Shown: in pieces, positions 54,011 through 63,916 of the stretch | Layout: every line of letters starts with the position of its first letter | Numbering within the stretch: position 1 is the first letter of the stretch | DNA from: Apibacter muscae | Lineage (GTDB): Bacteria > Bacteroidota > Bacteroidia > Flavobacteriales > Weeksellaceae | Length of the DNA: 64,000 nucleotides | Reading direction: 5' to 3' | Assembly (NCBI RefSeq): GCF_007845635.1 | Contig: NZ_SELG01000024.1 | Location: 1-64,000 of the forward strand | Program-made: the position numbers and the translations under genes | The notes under the pieces: model-generated | Database searches by the model: none | Told to the model about the DNA's origin: nothing | What the model saw: the letters and a program-made list of their open reading frames with translations, nothing else

Positions 54011-55030
54011 TTATAGGTATTTCATTAATTCTGTTCCATTTTTTTCCCCATAAAGTTTTAAAATAATTTCTTTTAAATCTTTTAGCTCTAAATTTTTATC
54101 ATGCGTATAAGCCCAATTGTTAATGGCAGTTGCTGCACATAAAGCCTTAAAAGTATGAGGACTATAGAAGAACATAGGCATTAAGTTATACACTTGCTTA
54201 TCTTTTATAGCAGTTATGGAAGCTAATTCTGGTTTTTCGTAAAATAAATTTGGACTATCGTTCCACATGACAATCATATCGGGGTTCCATTGAATCAAAG
54301 TCTCTGGATTTACATTCATTTTATCTATTTTGGTAGAGCATACATTGTTAACTCCAGCCAATTCCAAGCAGTTATTCATCATACTCTCTACCCCTGTGGT
54401 TGTAAATATCCTACCATTCGCCCATGAGAAGTAAGCAGTTTTTCTTTTCCCTTCAGACAATTGATCTGCTTTGGATTGTAATTCTTTTGCTTTTGATTTA
54501 GCATAAGCAATTAATTCTTCACCTCTTTTCTCATTTCCCAGCATAATTGAAATGTCACGCATCTCTTTAATTAAGTTTTTATTGGTATCAGATGAAGATA
54601 GATACACAGGTATTTGCATACTTTTTAGTGTTTGTATGGTGCTTGCAGTTAAATTTTTTGCAATAACTAAATCTGGCTTTAAAGCTACTATACTTTCAAT
54701 ATTTGCAAGATCATTACTTCCAGGGGTTGATAATTGCTTTGCTTCTATTCGTTTATCTAACAGTTTAAAGTAATTGTATAATTCTTTATCAAAATACAAT
54801 TCTGCCGGAATACCTACTAAGGTTTCTTCTTTTTGTAACATATAGATTACATCTACTGATGGATCAAATAAACAAACCACTTTCTGTGCTGGTTTAGGTA
54901 AGGTTACATGGTTTCCTTGAGTATCTGTGAGAGTGATAAAATTTTTATCTTGATTTTCTAATTTTTCTTGATTGGAATTGCAGCCATTCAGTAAAATCAG
55001 GGCAAATAATATTAGAAAAAAATTTTTCAT
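54011..55030 (-). CDS. ABC importer substrate-binding lipoprotein (BtuF/FecB type)
   Basis: This 339-residue protein has a lipoprotein signal peptide with lipobox LNGC (C17), then a two-lobed helical-backbone binding fold. Blocks include KVVCLFDPSVDVIYMLQ, ESIVALKPDLVIAKN and ETLIQWNPDMIVMWND. It is the periplasmic receptor for the adjacent permease. The ligand is not evident. It lies 10 bp after the TonB receptor gene. Confidence 0.92.
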   Translation of the reverse strand: MKNFFLILFALILLNGCNSNQEKLENQDKNFITLTDTQGNHVTLPKPAQKVVCLFDPSVDVIYMLQKEETLVGIPAELYFDKELYNYFKLLDKRIEAKQLSTPGSNDLANIESIVALKPDLVIAKNLTASTIQTLKSMQIPVYLSSSDTNKNLIKEMRDISIMLGNEKRGEELIAYAKSKAKELQSKADQLSEGKRKTAYFSWANGRIFTTTGVESMMNNCLELAGVNNVCSTKIDKMNVNPETLIQWNPDMIVMWNDSPNLFYEKPELASITAIKDKQVYNLMPMFFYSPHTFKALCAATAINNWAYTHDKNLELKDLKEIILKLYGEKNGTELMKYL

Positions 55031-55040
55031 TATGTGAAAT

Positions 55041-57206
55041 TTACAATTTAACGGTTAAAGAACATCTATAATTAATAGGCGCCAATTGTACCCAATAGTA
55101 CATATCATTCTTTTTCCAAGCGGTGGAGTATTGCTTACTATCCAATACATTGTTAACCATAACGCTAAAAGTATATCTTTTTGCTTCGTATGATATACCT
55201 GCATCCATTCTAAAAATGTTTTTCATTTCTACTGGATCAATTGTTGTGAATCGAGGTGCTCTACCCACTAACCATTGATAGCCGGTTGAAATAGAGAAAC
55301 CTTTTAAGAAATTCCCGGGTAATTTATAGGTTAGCCATGTGTTTTGTATATGTCTGATTCTATCTGGTGTAGCTTTCCCTACCAAAGAGGGATTTAAATC
55401 GTCTTTAGTTATTTTAGAATCTGTATATGCGTAATTTATGGTTGCATACATCCCTGGGAATAATTCACCTCTTACATCTACTTCAATACCCTTGGCTTTA
55501 TTTTGGCCGTTTTGATATATATTGTTTGTAATTGGATCTTTCGTTACCGTATGTGATCTTTCAATTTGATAAATGGAAACTGTTGTGGTAAATGCATTCA
55601 TCCACTCCTTTTTTAAACCTATTTCAAAGCTTTGTCCTTTTACAGGATCTAATGGCTTATCTTCAAAAGATTTTCCTACCAGGGGTGTAAAGGTATTGTC
55701 AAACAATCCATAGGCACTAAAGGTTTCATTTATTTTATAATTTATACCTACCCTCGGACTAAGATTGTTGTCTGAATTTTTATTTCTTGCTCCATATTGA
55801 TTAAAAAATCCTTGGGCGTAAGTGTATCGCAAACCTACATTCATCTTTAACTTTCCATCTAAAATGCTTATTTCTTCCATTAAATAGGGAGAAATGTATG
55901 ATAATCTACCTGTGCTTAAGTTATCCACTCCATTAATATCGTTTTCAGAATTATAACTTCCTCCCATTGAATTATTATTGATAACATTTGAATAAATAGG
56001 GTTTGAAATACTTAATGGGTAAATGGTTGTAGCTGTATTCCAAGTATCTTGGGTTTTATTAGTTTTATAATTATAATCAACTCCGGTTAATAGGTTATGG
56101 GTAAATATACCGGTAACAAAATGTCCTTTTGCATAAGCTTGTGCTGAAAATGTATTGTATTTCATAGCATCATATACATATACACGATCTAATATATCCG
56201 GATCCACTTTGTTTATCCCATTCACCCAATACATAGCTCCTACTGATTTGCTATTAACATTAGATACTTGTGTATGTAAGCTCCAGTTTTTATTAAAGGT
56301 TTTATCAAAATTTACAAATATATCATTGGCATCTGCTCTATAAGGGCGTGAACTTGGGTCTGTAATGGTGAAATCATACGGTAAAGTTCCGAATCCATAA
56401 GGAGAAATTTGTGCTTCACTCAACATATTATAGGATAAATGCTGATAGATGTATTGTGCAGATATGCTTGTATTCTCATCAAAATTGTATTGAATGGATG
56501 GAGCTATAACAATTCTACTGTTATCATCGTATTTCATAAATCCTTTTTTATGCATTCCCACAAGATTTAATCTATAGTATAACTTATTATCCTCTTTGTA
56601 TTTCCCACTAATATCTGCTTCTCCTCTTAATAAATTAAAGCTTCCTTGAGAAAGAGTAAAATCTGTTCTTTTTTTTCCATCTGCACTTTTCGTTACGATA
56701 TTATATGAGCCGGCTGGATCTCCTAAAGCATTCATAAAAGCTGAAGGTCCTTTTACAAATTCAACTCTATCAATAACTGCAATATCATCTCCTAAAGGTC
56801 CTTTTAATAAGGGACGTAAATCAACCCCATTTCTTTGGGCATTAATATATCCTCCTCTTGAATATATATCTGAAGATATTCCATTGTGCAACTCTTCTCT
56901 AAAGGTTCCACTAACATTCCTAGTGACACTTTCGTTAACATTCAATGATAGTTGGTCCTTAATTACAGACTGATCTATGGATTGTATATTTTGTGATATA
57001 TCTAAGATATCTCCATCTAATCGCAAGCTTTTTGATATGTTATTTGTGTTGTAGTGTCTATTTTTAGGTGCTTGAATTTTAACCTCTTCAAGAGTAACAC
57101 CTCTTATACTATCGGTAGTAGTTTGAGCATTAATTTTTTGACTAAAAAAAGAGGGAACAATTAATAATGTTAGGGATGGAAAAATAAGATTATTGATTTT
57201 TTTCAT
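55041..57206 (-). CDS. TonB-dependent outer-membrane receptor
   Basis: This 721-residue receptor has a signal peptide (about 1-28), a plug domain (about 55-175) and a 22-strand barrel. The plug contains GGYINAQRNGVDLRPLLKGPLGDDIAVIDRVEFVKGPSAFMNALGDPAG, as in FhuA/FoxA-type siderophore receptors. A terminal barrel strand ends in VKL. It lacks a carboxypeptidase-like N-terminal extension and has no SusD partner, so it is a siderophore or metal-chelate receptor rather than a glycan one. It leads the five-gene uptake set and is transcribed from its own upstream region of 251 bp. Confidence 0.94.
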   Translation of the reverse strand: MKKINNLIFPSLTLLIVPSFFSQKINAQTTTDSIRGVTLEEVKIQAPKNRHYNTNNISKSLRLDGDILDISQNIQSIDQSVIKDQLSLNVNESVTRNVSGTFREELHNGISSDIYSRGGYINAQRNGVDLRPLLKGPLGDDIAVIDRVEFVKGPSAFMNALGDPAGSYNIVTKSADGKKRTDFTLSQGSFNLLRGEADISGKYKEDNKLYYRLNLVGMHKKGFMKYDDNSRIVIAPSIQYNFDENTSISAQYIYQHLSYNMLSEAQISPYGFGTLPYDFTITDPSSRPYRADANDIFVNFDKTFNKNWSLHTQVSNVNSKSVGAMYWVNGINKVDPDILDRVYVYDAMKYNTFSAQAYAKGHFVTGIFTHNLLTGVDYNYKTNKTQDTWNTATTIYPLSISNPIYSNVINNNSMGGSYNSENDINGVDNLSTGRLSYISPYLMEEISILDGKLKMNVGLRYTYAQGFFNQYGARNKNSDNNLSPRVGINYKINETFSAYGLFDNTFTPLVGKSFEDKPLDPVKGQSFEIGLKKEWMNAFTTTVSIYQIERSHTVTKDPITNNIYQNGQNKAKGIEVDVRGELFPGMYATINYAYTDSKITKDDLNPSLVGKATPDRIRHIQNTWLTYKLPGNFLKGFSISTGYQWLVGRAPRFTTIDPVEMKNIFRMDAGISYEAKRYTFSVMVNNVLDSKQYSTAWKKNDMYYWVQLAPINYRCSLTVKL

Positions 57207-57397
57207 TCTATTATAAAGATTACTTCATTTATTTAAAATTATTTTTTGCTTTATCTATATTAAAAAACAAGAATAATACCAGAATTTTAAGTGTTTATAA
57301 AATGTATTCAACTGGATATGTTACTATTAAATAAATTTTACTCTTATTTTTAAAGACTATAAGTAATTATATCGATTAAATAAAATTGGAATCTCTA

Positions 57398-57440
57398 AAA
57401 AAATAAAAAGCATCTGTTACACAGATGCTTTTTATTTTTT
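57398..57440 (-). terminator. terminator of the pyrB-carA-carB transcript
   Basis: A perfect 20-bp stem (57398-57417 with 57421-57440) has a TAC loop, with A-rich and T-rich outer parts. It lies 18 bp beyond the carB stop on the minus strand. It can also stop transcription in the other direction. Confidence 0.85.
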
Positions 57441-57457
57441 TAATGTATCTTAAGTTT

Positions 57458-60400
57458 TTAGAATGATTTTATATCAAATCCTATGGATTCTAGGACTTGT
57501 ACAACAGCTGATGCGGTATCTAAAGATGTTAAACATGCAACACTGTTTTCAACAGCATTTCTTCGAATTAAATATCCATCTTCTTGTGTTAAGCCATCGT
57601 TGGATAATGTATTAATTACAAACTGAGCTTTTCCTTTCTGCATTATTTTTATAATGTTATAGTCTTCATTTTCCAACTTATCTATCTCGATAACAGGAAT
57701 TTCATTATCCCTTAAGTATTTAGCTGTACCTTTTGTTGCCATAATGGTATACCCAATATCATAGAATCTTTTAGCTATGGGTAGAGCTTCGGGCTTGTCT
57801 TTATCTGCAACTGTAAAAATTGCATTCCCTAGAATTGGAATGTTTATATGGCTTGCTAAAAGTGCTTTGTATAAAGCTCTTTCGTACGTTGTATCTTTCC
57901 CTATAACTTCTCCTGTTGATTTCATTTCTGGACCTAAGGTTATATCTACAGATCTCAATTTTGCAAATGAAAAAACAGGGGCTTTTACATAGATGTTTTT
58001 GGGTTCTGGATAGTATTCCATACTTAACCCTTGGTCTATTAGGGAGCTTCCTAGTACAGCTTTTGTTGCTACCTGCGCTAAAGGTATTCCTGTAACTTTA
58101 CTCATAAATGGAATGGTACGACTGGAACGAGGATTCACTTCTAAAACATAAACTTTCCCTTTCATCAACACAAATTGGATATTCATCAAACCAACAATTT
58201 TAAATCCTTTAGCCAAGGCTTTCGTTTGTCTTATAATCTCCTCTTTTTCTTCTTGAGATATCGTTTGGGTAGGATATACAGCTATGGAATCTCCGGAATG
58301 AACTCCTGCTTTTTCTATATGTTCCATAACTCCAGGAATAAAAACGTTTGTACCGTCACAAATAGCATCAACCTCAATTTCTTTTCCGACCAAATATTTA
58401 TCTATCAGAATCGGTTGCTTTTCATGAACATTAACCGCTTCTTTCATATATCTTTCCAACTCTCTATCGGAGTAGACGATCTGCATGGCTCTGCCCCCCA
58501 ATACATAAGAAGGGCGAATCACTACCGGATATCCTATAGAGCTTGCAACTTTTAAGGCTTCATCTAAATTGAAAACCGTATCTCCTTTGGGGCGAGCTAT
58601 GTCTAGTTCGTTTAACTGAGCTTCGAATTTTTTACGATCCTCGGCTCTATCAATATCTTCAATACTTGTTCCAAGAATTTTTACTCCTGCCTCCCTAGCT
58701 GCCTCAGCTAAATTAATTGCTGTTTGACCTCCAAATTGAACTAGAATTCCATCTGGCTTTTCTAAGTCTAAAATAGTGGTTATTGACTCTCGCGTAAGAG
58801 GTTCAAAATATAATTTATCTGAAATACTAAAATCAGTTGATACTGTTTCCGGATTGCTGTTGATAATTATTGCCTCATAACCGGATTGTTTTAATGCAAA
58901 CACGCTATGCACAGTTGCATAATCAAACTCTACACCTTGTCCTATGCGTATAGGTCCTGAACCTAATACTACTATTTTCTTTTTGTCTGTTCTTAAGGAT
59001 TCATTCTCTATTCCATAAGTACTATAAAAATAAGGGGTAGATGAGGTAAATTCAGCCGCACAAGTATCTACCATTTTAAATACGGGAACTATATTTTTTT
59101 CCTTCCTTAGTTTATAGATAGATTTTTCGTCTGCCTTCCAAAGTTGAGCAATTTCAAAATCTGAAAACCCATATTTTTTTGCCTTTTTAAGAATTTCAAT
59201 ATTCTCTGGCTGAGCTTCTAATTCTTTTTCTATTTCAATAATATGCTGCAATTTGGCTAAAAAGAATTTATCTATTTTACTAGCCTCTTGTATTCTTTCA
59301 ATACTTTCCCCGTTTCTTAATGCATCTGCTATTAAAAATAAACGTTCATCATCTGCTTTTTTTAATTTCTCTTCTAAGGTTGAAGGATCATAAGGTTGAA
59401 TATCTTTTTTTCTAATGTGTAAACAGCCTATTTCTAAGGATTGTACTGCTTTAAGTAAAGATTCTTCAATGGATGTTCCTATTGCCATAACTTCTCCTGT
59501 TGCCTTCATTTGAGTTCCTAATTGACGATTGGCACTTTGGAACTTATCAAATGGCCATCTCGGTATTTTGGCTACTACATAGTCTAAGGCTGGTTCAAAG
59601 CAGGCATATGTAGTGTTGGTAACTGGATTTTTCATTTCATCCAATGTTAATCCAATCGCAATTTTTGCTGCTAATTTAGCAATCGGATATCCGGTTGCTT
59701 TGGAAGCTAATGCAGATGATCGGCTTACCCTAGGATTTACTTCAATAACTATATAATCTCTACTATAAGGATCTAAAGCAAATTGAACATTACAACCTCC
59801 TTCAATTTCTAGGGCTCTGATTATTTTTAAAGCTGAATTTCTAAGTAACTGATATTCCTGATCTGCTAAGGTTTGACTTGGAGCAAACACTATGGAATCA
59901 CCGGTATGTATTCCTACTGGATCAAAATTTTCCATGTTACATACCACAATGGCATTGTCGTTAGCATCTCGCATAACTTCATACTCAATTTCTTTGTAAC
60001 CGGCGATACTTTTTTCAATTAAACATTGATGGACAGGACTGTATTTTAAGCCTGATTCTGTAATCTCTCGCAATTCAAGTTCATTTTCCGCAATTCCTCC
60101 TCCGGTTCCTCCTAATGTAAATGCTGGACGTACAATAATTGGGTAACCGATTTGATTGGCAAAATCAAGAGCTGCTTCAATGTCATTGACTATAACACTC
60201 TCTGCTATTGGCTCGTTAATGCTTTCCATTAACTGTTTAAACAAATCTCTATCTTCCGCTTGTTCAATGGAAGTTAACTTAGTACCTAGAACCTCTACAT
60301 CGTACTGATTTAAAGTTCCTGACTTGGCCAATTCTACCGCTAAATTTAAACCTGTTTGTCCTCCTAAGGAAGGTAGCAGTGCATCCGGACGCTCCAAAGC

Positions 60401-60634
60401 TATAATTTGCTGGAGAAAATCTAAAGTTAAAGGTTCCATATAAACGGTATCCGCGATCTCCTTGTCCGTCATTATAGTGGCTGGATTGGAATTCACTAAT
60501 ACAACATGGTACCCTTCTTCTTTTAAAGCTAAACAGGCTTGTGTTCCTGCATAATCAAATTCTGCTGCCTGACCGATGATAATGGGTCCAGAACCGATTA
60601 CTAATATTTTTTTTATATCTGTACGTTTTGGCAT
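57458..60634 (-). CDS. carB: carbamoyl-phosphate synthase large subunit
   Basis: This 1058-residue enzyme makes carbamoyl phosphate from bicarbonate, ammonia and two ATP. Two homologous ATP-grasp halves are visible: [34 protein letters not shown] near the start and [33 protein letters not shown] near residue 550. Each has a GGTGGGIA- or [10 protein letters not shown]-type loop. The C-terminal MGS-like allosteric domain (about 930-1058) is present. Length is close to the usual 1070. It starts 20 bp after carA. Confidence 0.98.
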   Translation of the reverse strand: MPKRTDIKKILVIGSGPIIIGQAAEFDYAGTQACLALKEEGYHVVLVNSNPATIMTDKEIADTVYMEPLTLDFLQQIIALERPDALLPSLGGQTGLNLAVELAKSGTLNQYDVEVLGTKLTSIEQAEDRDLFKQLMESINEPIAESVIVNDIEAALDFANQIGYPIIVRPAFTLGGTGGGIAENELELREITESGLKYSPVHQCLIEKSIAGYKEIEYEVMRDANDNAIVVCNMENFDPVGIHTGDSIVFAPSQTLADQEYQLLRNSALKIIRALEIEGGCNVQFALDPYSRDYIVIEVNPRVSRSSALASKATGYPIAKLAAKIAIGLTLDEMKNPVTNTTYACFEPALDYVVAKIPRWPFDKFQSANRQLGTQMKATGEVMAIGTSIEESLLKAVQSLEIGCLHIRKKDIQPYDPSTLEEKLKKADDERLFLIADALRNGESIERIQEASKIDKFFLAKLQHIIEIEKELEAQPENIEILKKAKKYGFSDFEIAQLWKADEKSIYKLRKEKNIVPVFKMVDTCAAEFTSSTPYFYSTYGIENESLRTDKKKIVVLGSGPIRIGQGVEFDYATVHSVFALKQSGYEAIIINSNPETVSTDFSISDKLYFEPLTRESITTILDLEKPDGILVQFGGQTAINLAEAAREAGVKILGTSIEDIDRAEDRKKFEAQLNELDIARPKGDTVFNLDEALKVASSIGYPVVIRPSYVLGGRAMQIVYSDRELERYMKEAVNVHEKQPILIDKYLVGKEIEVDAICDGTNVFIPGVMEHIEKAGVHSGDSIAVYPTQTISQEEKEEIIRQTKALAKGFKIVGLMNIQFVLMKGKVYVLEVNPRSSRTIPFMSKVTGIPLAQVATKAVLGSSLIDQGLSMEYYPEPKNIYVKAPVFSFAKLRSVDITLGPEMKSTGEVIGKDTTYERALYKALLASHINIPILGNAIFTVADKDKPEALPIAKRFYDIGYTIMATKGTAKYLRDNEIPVIEIDKLENEDYNIIKIMQKGKAQFVINTLSNDGLTQEDGYLIRRNAVENSVACLTSLDTASAVVQVLESIGFDIKSF

Positions 60635-60654
60635 TTTTTAATTTTTAATTTTGA

Positions 60655-61731
60655 TTAATGAGTATTTTTAAAATCTCTAATCAGGTTCATAAATTGATTA
60701 AACAAATATTCATTATCGTTAGGCCCTGGGCTTGATTCAGGATGATATTGAACGGTAAATGCATAATTTTCTTTGTGACATAACCCTTCAATAGTTCCAT
60801 CGTTTAAGGCTCTATGGGTAATTTCTAAAGGTGTATTTTTTAGTGAGTCTTCCTCTACTGCATAACCATGATTTTGGGAAGTTATATGTACTCTATTGGT
60901 TTTTAGTTCCTTAACTGGATGATTGGCTCCTCTGTGACCAAATAACATTTTATAGGTTTTCGCTCCATGTGCTATTGCGAATAGTTGATGACCTAGACAT
61001 ATTCCAAAAATTGGAACTTTACCGCTTATTTGTTTTATTATTTCTATAGAATCGTTAAGTTCCTGTGGATCTCCAGGCCCATTGGAGAGCATTATACCAT
61101 CTGGATTTAACTCTAAAATAGATCTAGCATTAGTATTATACGGAACTACGACTACATCACATTTACGTAAACATAGTTCTTTTAATATACTTTTTTTCAT
61201 TCCGTAATCAATTAAAACAATTCGATATCCTTCTCCCGGAGCACTGTAAGCTCTAGGGGTTGAAACTTCCGGTACGTGATGTTCTAGTATTGTATTTTGT
61301 AATTTTTGGGCTACCTGAGCAGTATCTTCTGATAAATCACAAAATTTTCCTTTCATACTTCCCTTGGTCCTTATCATCTTTACTAAGGCTCTGGTATCAA
61401 TACCGCTTAACCCAGGGATATTTTGTTTTTTAAGAAAGTAATCTATATTCATTTGACTTTGCCAATGAGATTCTGTATGGGCAAATTCATGAACAACAAC
61501 TCCTCCTACAAATGGATTTAAGGATTCAAAATCACTGGGATTAATACCGTAATTACCAATTAATGGATAGGTGAAAACAATTATTTGTTTATGGAAGGAA
61601 GGATCAGACATAGTTTCTTGATAACCTGTCATACCAGTAGTGAAGACCACTTCTCCTACGGTAAACTGATCGCTCCCGAAACCTTCTCCAATAAATTCCA
61701 TTCCGTTTTCTAATACTAATTTTCGTTTCAA
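60655..61731 (-). CDS. carA: carbamoyl-phosphate synthase small subunit
   Basis: This 358-residue glutaminase supplies ammonia to CarB. The nucleophile Cys is in FGICLGHQLFA, and the His-Glu pair is in QYHPESSPGP. The N-terminal CPSase domain carries EVVFTTGMTGYQETMSDPSF. It lies between pyrB (52 bp upstream) and carB, forming a pyrimidine operon. Confidence 0.98.
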   Translation of the reverse strand: MKRKLVLENGMEFIGEGFGSDQFTVGEVVFTTGMTGYQETMSDPSFHKQIIVFTYPLIGNYGINPSDFESLNPFVGGVVVHEFAHTESHWQSQMNIDYFLKKQNIPGLSGIDTRALVKMIRTKGSMKGKFCDLSEDTAQVAQKLQNTILEHHVPEVSTPRAYSAPGEGYRIVLIDYGMKKSILKELCLRKCDVVVVPYNTNARSILELNPDGIMLSNGPGDPQELNDSIEIIKQISGKVPIFGICLGHQLFAIAHGAKTYKMLFGHRGANHPVKELKTNRVHITSQNHGYAVEEDSLKNTPLEITHRALNDGTIEGLCHKENYAFTVQYHPESSPGPNDNEYLFNQFMNLIRDFKNTH

Positions 61732-61783
61732 GGTTATATGTTTATTTAAATTTTATGATTTTTATTTTAAATTTAATGAATTT

Positions 61784-62659
61784 CTATGAATTAAATACAT
61801 AGTTAAGTACAGAAATTCGCGCAAAAACACCATTAGTCATTTGCGTAAAAATCCTTGATTTTGGAGATTCAATCAAATCTTCATCTATCTCAACTCCTCG
61901 ATTAATAGGGGCAGGATGCATTATAATGGAATGTGCTTTCATATTACTTGCCCTCTCTTTGGTAAGACCATATAGGGAAAGAAAATTTCCTTCATCGTAT
62001 TGCTGAGAATGTCTTTCATTTTGATTTCTTAATAACATTACAACATCTGCTTTTGGAATTGCCTCATCTATAGTTGTATATCTGCCCATTGTCATTGTTG
62101 AGTCTCTCCAAAATTCTGGCGTTGCAAAACTTATATTTGCTCCTAATCTTTGTAAAATTTTGGCATCTGAATGTGCTACTCTACTATGTACAACATCTCC
62201 TACTATCACTACGTTTAAATCCCTAAACTCTCCGAATTCTTCTTGTATGGTTATTAAGTCTAACAAAGATTGTGTGGGATGATCACCGCAACCATCTCCT
62301 GCATTAATTATTGGAACATCAAATTTTGAAATTAAATTTTCATAAAATCGATCTTCCCAATGTCTGATAACAAAACATTCTACACCAATGGAATTAAGCG
62401 TTTTCACCGTATCATACAGGGTTTCTCCTTTCTTAATACTTGAACTTTCTGCATCAAAATAAATAATTTCCATCCCTGTCTTTTTCTCAGCCATTTCAAA
62501 ACTTAATTTTGTTCGTGTGCTATTTTCAAAAAATAAGTTGGATATATAATGATTGGATAGATTGGGATAAGCGTTTCTTTTTTTAAAGCTTATTGCATCT
62601 TCAATTAATTCTCTAATTACTTCAATGTTTAAATTTTCTAAAGAAATAAAATGTTGCAT
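61784..62659 (-). CDS. pyrB: aspartate carbamoyltransferase catalytic subunit
   Basis: This 291-residue enzyme joins carbamoyl phosphate and aspartate, the first committed step of pyrimidine synthesis. The carbamoyl-phosphate motif is FENSTRTKLSFEMAEKKTG, and GDGCGDHPTQSLLDL and HPAPINRGVEI are the other signatures. There is no pyrI regulatory gene beside it, and the length fits the catalytic-only class. A terminator-like hairpin lies 47 bp upstream in its leader. Confidence 0.97.
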   Translation of the reverse strand: MQHFISLENLNIEVIRELIEDAISFKKRNAYPNLSNHYISNLFFENSTRTKLSFEMAEKKTGMEIIYFDAESSSIKKGETLYDTVKTLNSIGVECFVIRHWEDRFYENLISKFDVPIINAGDGCGDHPTQSLLDLITIQEEFGEFRDLNVVIVGDVVHSRVAHSDAKILQRLGANISFATPEFWRDSTMTMGRYTTIDEAIPKADVVMLLRNQNERHSQQYDEGNFLSLYGLTKERASNMKAHSIIMHPAPINRGVEIDEDLIESPKSRIFTQMTNGVFARISVLNYVFNS

Positions 62660-62706
62660 AAAATTATTTATATATAATTTTTGTTAAAGTCTAGTTCTAC
62701 TAAAGC

Positions 62707-62739
62707 AAAAAAAAACATCTTAATTATTAAGATGTTTTT
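62707..62739 (-). promoter_or_regulatory. pyrB: candidate attenuator hairpin in the pyrB leader
   Basis: On the minus strand a 13-bp perfect stem (62739-62727 with 62723-62711) and TAA loop is followed by nine T bases (62715-62707). It has the full form of an intrinsic terminator. It lies between the predicted -7 box at 62909-62916 and the pyrB ATG, and no minus-strand gene lies upstream that needs stopping. A U-rich stretch (62810-62791) precedes it. A 69-codon frame starting with TTG at 62877 runs through the hairpin and ends at 62668, 8 bp before pyrB. This resembles the pyrL-type leader arrangement of enterobacterial pyrBI, but translation of the frame is uncertain. Confidence 0.55.
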
Positions 62740-62908
62740 AAATATAATATTATTATTTTTTGAATCTCCCAATGGATGTTGTGTTTGATCTAAAACTAAA
62801 AAAAGAAATTTTATATTCTGAAAAGGTAAAATACTTTTCTGAGATAAAATCTTTTTTATACGAATAATTTTTTTCAAATCTTTATATATCCTTAACTATA
62901 AGGTCTAG

Positions 62909-62916
62909 CAAAGATA
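62909..62916 (-). promoter_or_regulatory. pyrB: -7 box upstream of pyrB
   Basis: On the minus strand TATCTTTG matches TAnnTTTG. A start near 62902 would give a leader of about 240 nt before pyrB. No TTTG was found at the ideal -33 distance. Confidence 0.4.
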
Positions 62917-62961
62917 ATAATTTTTTTTGAAAACTATGCTTTATTATAATTTATTATATTT

Positions 62962-62995
62962 TTTGCAGTATAACTATTCTAAGTTAGTATTTTTG
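62962..62995 (+). promoter_or_regulatory. lipA: promoter of lipA
   Basis: TTTG (62962-62965) is 22 nt from TATTTTTG (62988-62995), close to the consensus spacing. The start codon at 63023 lies 28 bp further on. Confidence 0.55.
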
Positions 62996-63022
62996 CAATT
63001 GTATAAATATCTGCAGTTCAAA

Positions 63023-63880
63023 ATGGAAAATTCTTTAACAACCAAGCCTAAATGGATTCGTGTAAAACTTCCAACTGGAAAAAATTACAAATCCCTTATC
63101 AATATTGTAGATAAGTACAAATTGAACACGATTTGCCAGAGTGGTAGTTGCCCTAATATGGGTGAATGTTGGGGAGAAGGAACTGCTACTTTTATGATAT
63201 TGGGCAATATTTGCACTAGAAGCTGTGGATTTTGTGGAGTTAAAACCGGTCGACCTTCTGAGATTGATTGGGAGGAACCTGAAAAGGTTGCTCGCTCTAT
63301 TAAATTAATGAAAATAAAACATGCCGTTCTAACTTCAGTTGATCGAGATGATTTAAAGGATATGGGTTCTATCCTTTGGGCTGAAACCATAAATGCTATA
63401 AGAAGAATATGTCCTGAAACTACTATGGAAACTTTAATCCCTGACTTTCAAGGAATCACCAAGCATTTAGATCGTTTAATAAACGCTTCACCGGAAGTGA
63501 TTTCTCACAATATGGAAACTGTAAGCCGATTAACTCGTGAAGTTCGTATTCAAGCCAAATATTCCAGAAGTTTAGATGTATTAAGATACTTAAAGGAACA
63601 AGGACAAAGAAGAACTAAAACAGGAATTATGTTGGGGCTGGGTGAAAAAGTTTCTGAAGTTTATGAAACTATTAAAGATATTCATGATGCTAAGGTAGAT
63701 ATTATCACTATTGGACAATATTTACAACCGAGTAAAAAACATCTTCCTGTCAAAGAATATATTTCTTTGGAATTGTTTAAAGAATATGAGGATTTTGCTA
63801 AAAGCCTAGGCAATTTTCGTCATGTTGAATGTGGACCTTTAGTTAGATCATCTTATCATGCTGAAAAGCATATACATTAA
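63023..63880 (+). CDS. lipA: lipoyl synthase (radical SAM)
   Basis: This 285-residue enzyme inserts two sulfurs into octanoyl chains of lipoate-dependent proteins. The radical SAM motif is CTRSCGFC. The auxiliary 4Fe-4S cluster ligands are in CQSGSCPNMGEC, and the diagnostic C-terminal RSSYHAEK holds the Ser ligand. I chose the ATG at 63023, just after a good promoter; the frame runs to an ATG at 62927, but that would give an unsupported hydrophobic N-terminus and place the promoter inside the gene. It is divergent from pyrB. Confidence 0.97.
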   Translation: MENSLTTKPKWIRVKLPTGKNYKSLINIVDKYKLNTICQSGSCPNMGECWGEGTATFMILGNICTRSCGFCGVKTGRPSEIDWEEPEKVARSIKLMKIKHAVLTSVDRDDLKDMGSILWAETINAIRRICPETTMETLIPDFQGITKHLDRLINASPEVISHNMETVSRLTREVRIQAKYSRSLDVLRYLKEQGQRRTKTGIMLGLGEKVSEVYETIKDIHDAKVDIITIGQYLQPSKKHLPVKEYISLELFKEYEDFAKSLGNFRHVECGPLVRSSYHAEKHIH

Positions 63881-63916
63881 ATTAAAGTATTGGTTGCTTA
63901 TATTTGTTTGATATTT

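Noticed and set aside
62668-62877. 69-residue minus-strand protein gene
   Set aside because: Only a TTG start, low-complexity composition, and a terminator hairpin inside it. Treated as part of a possible attenuator, not as an independent gene.
62927-63022. N-terminal extension of lipA by 32 codons
   Set aside because: The extension is hydrophobic, not seen in LipA, and would contain the promoter boxes.
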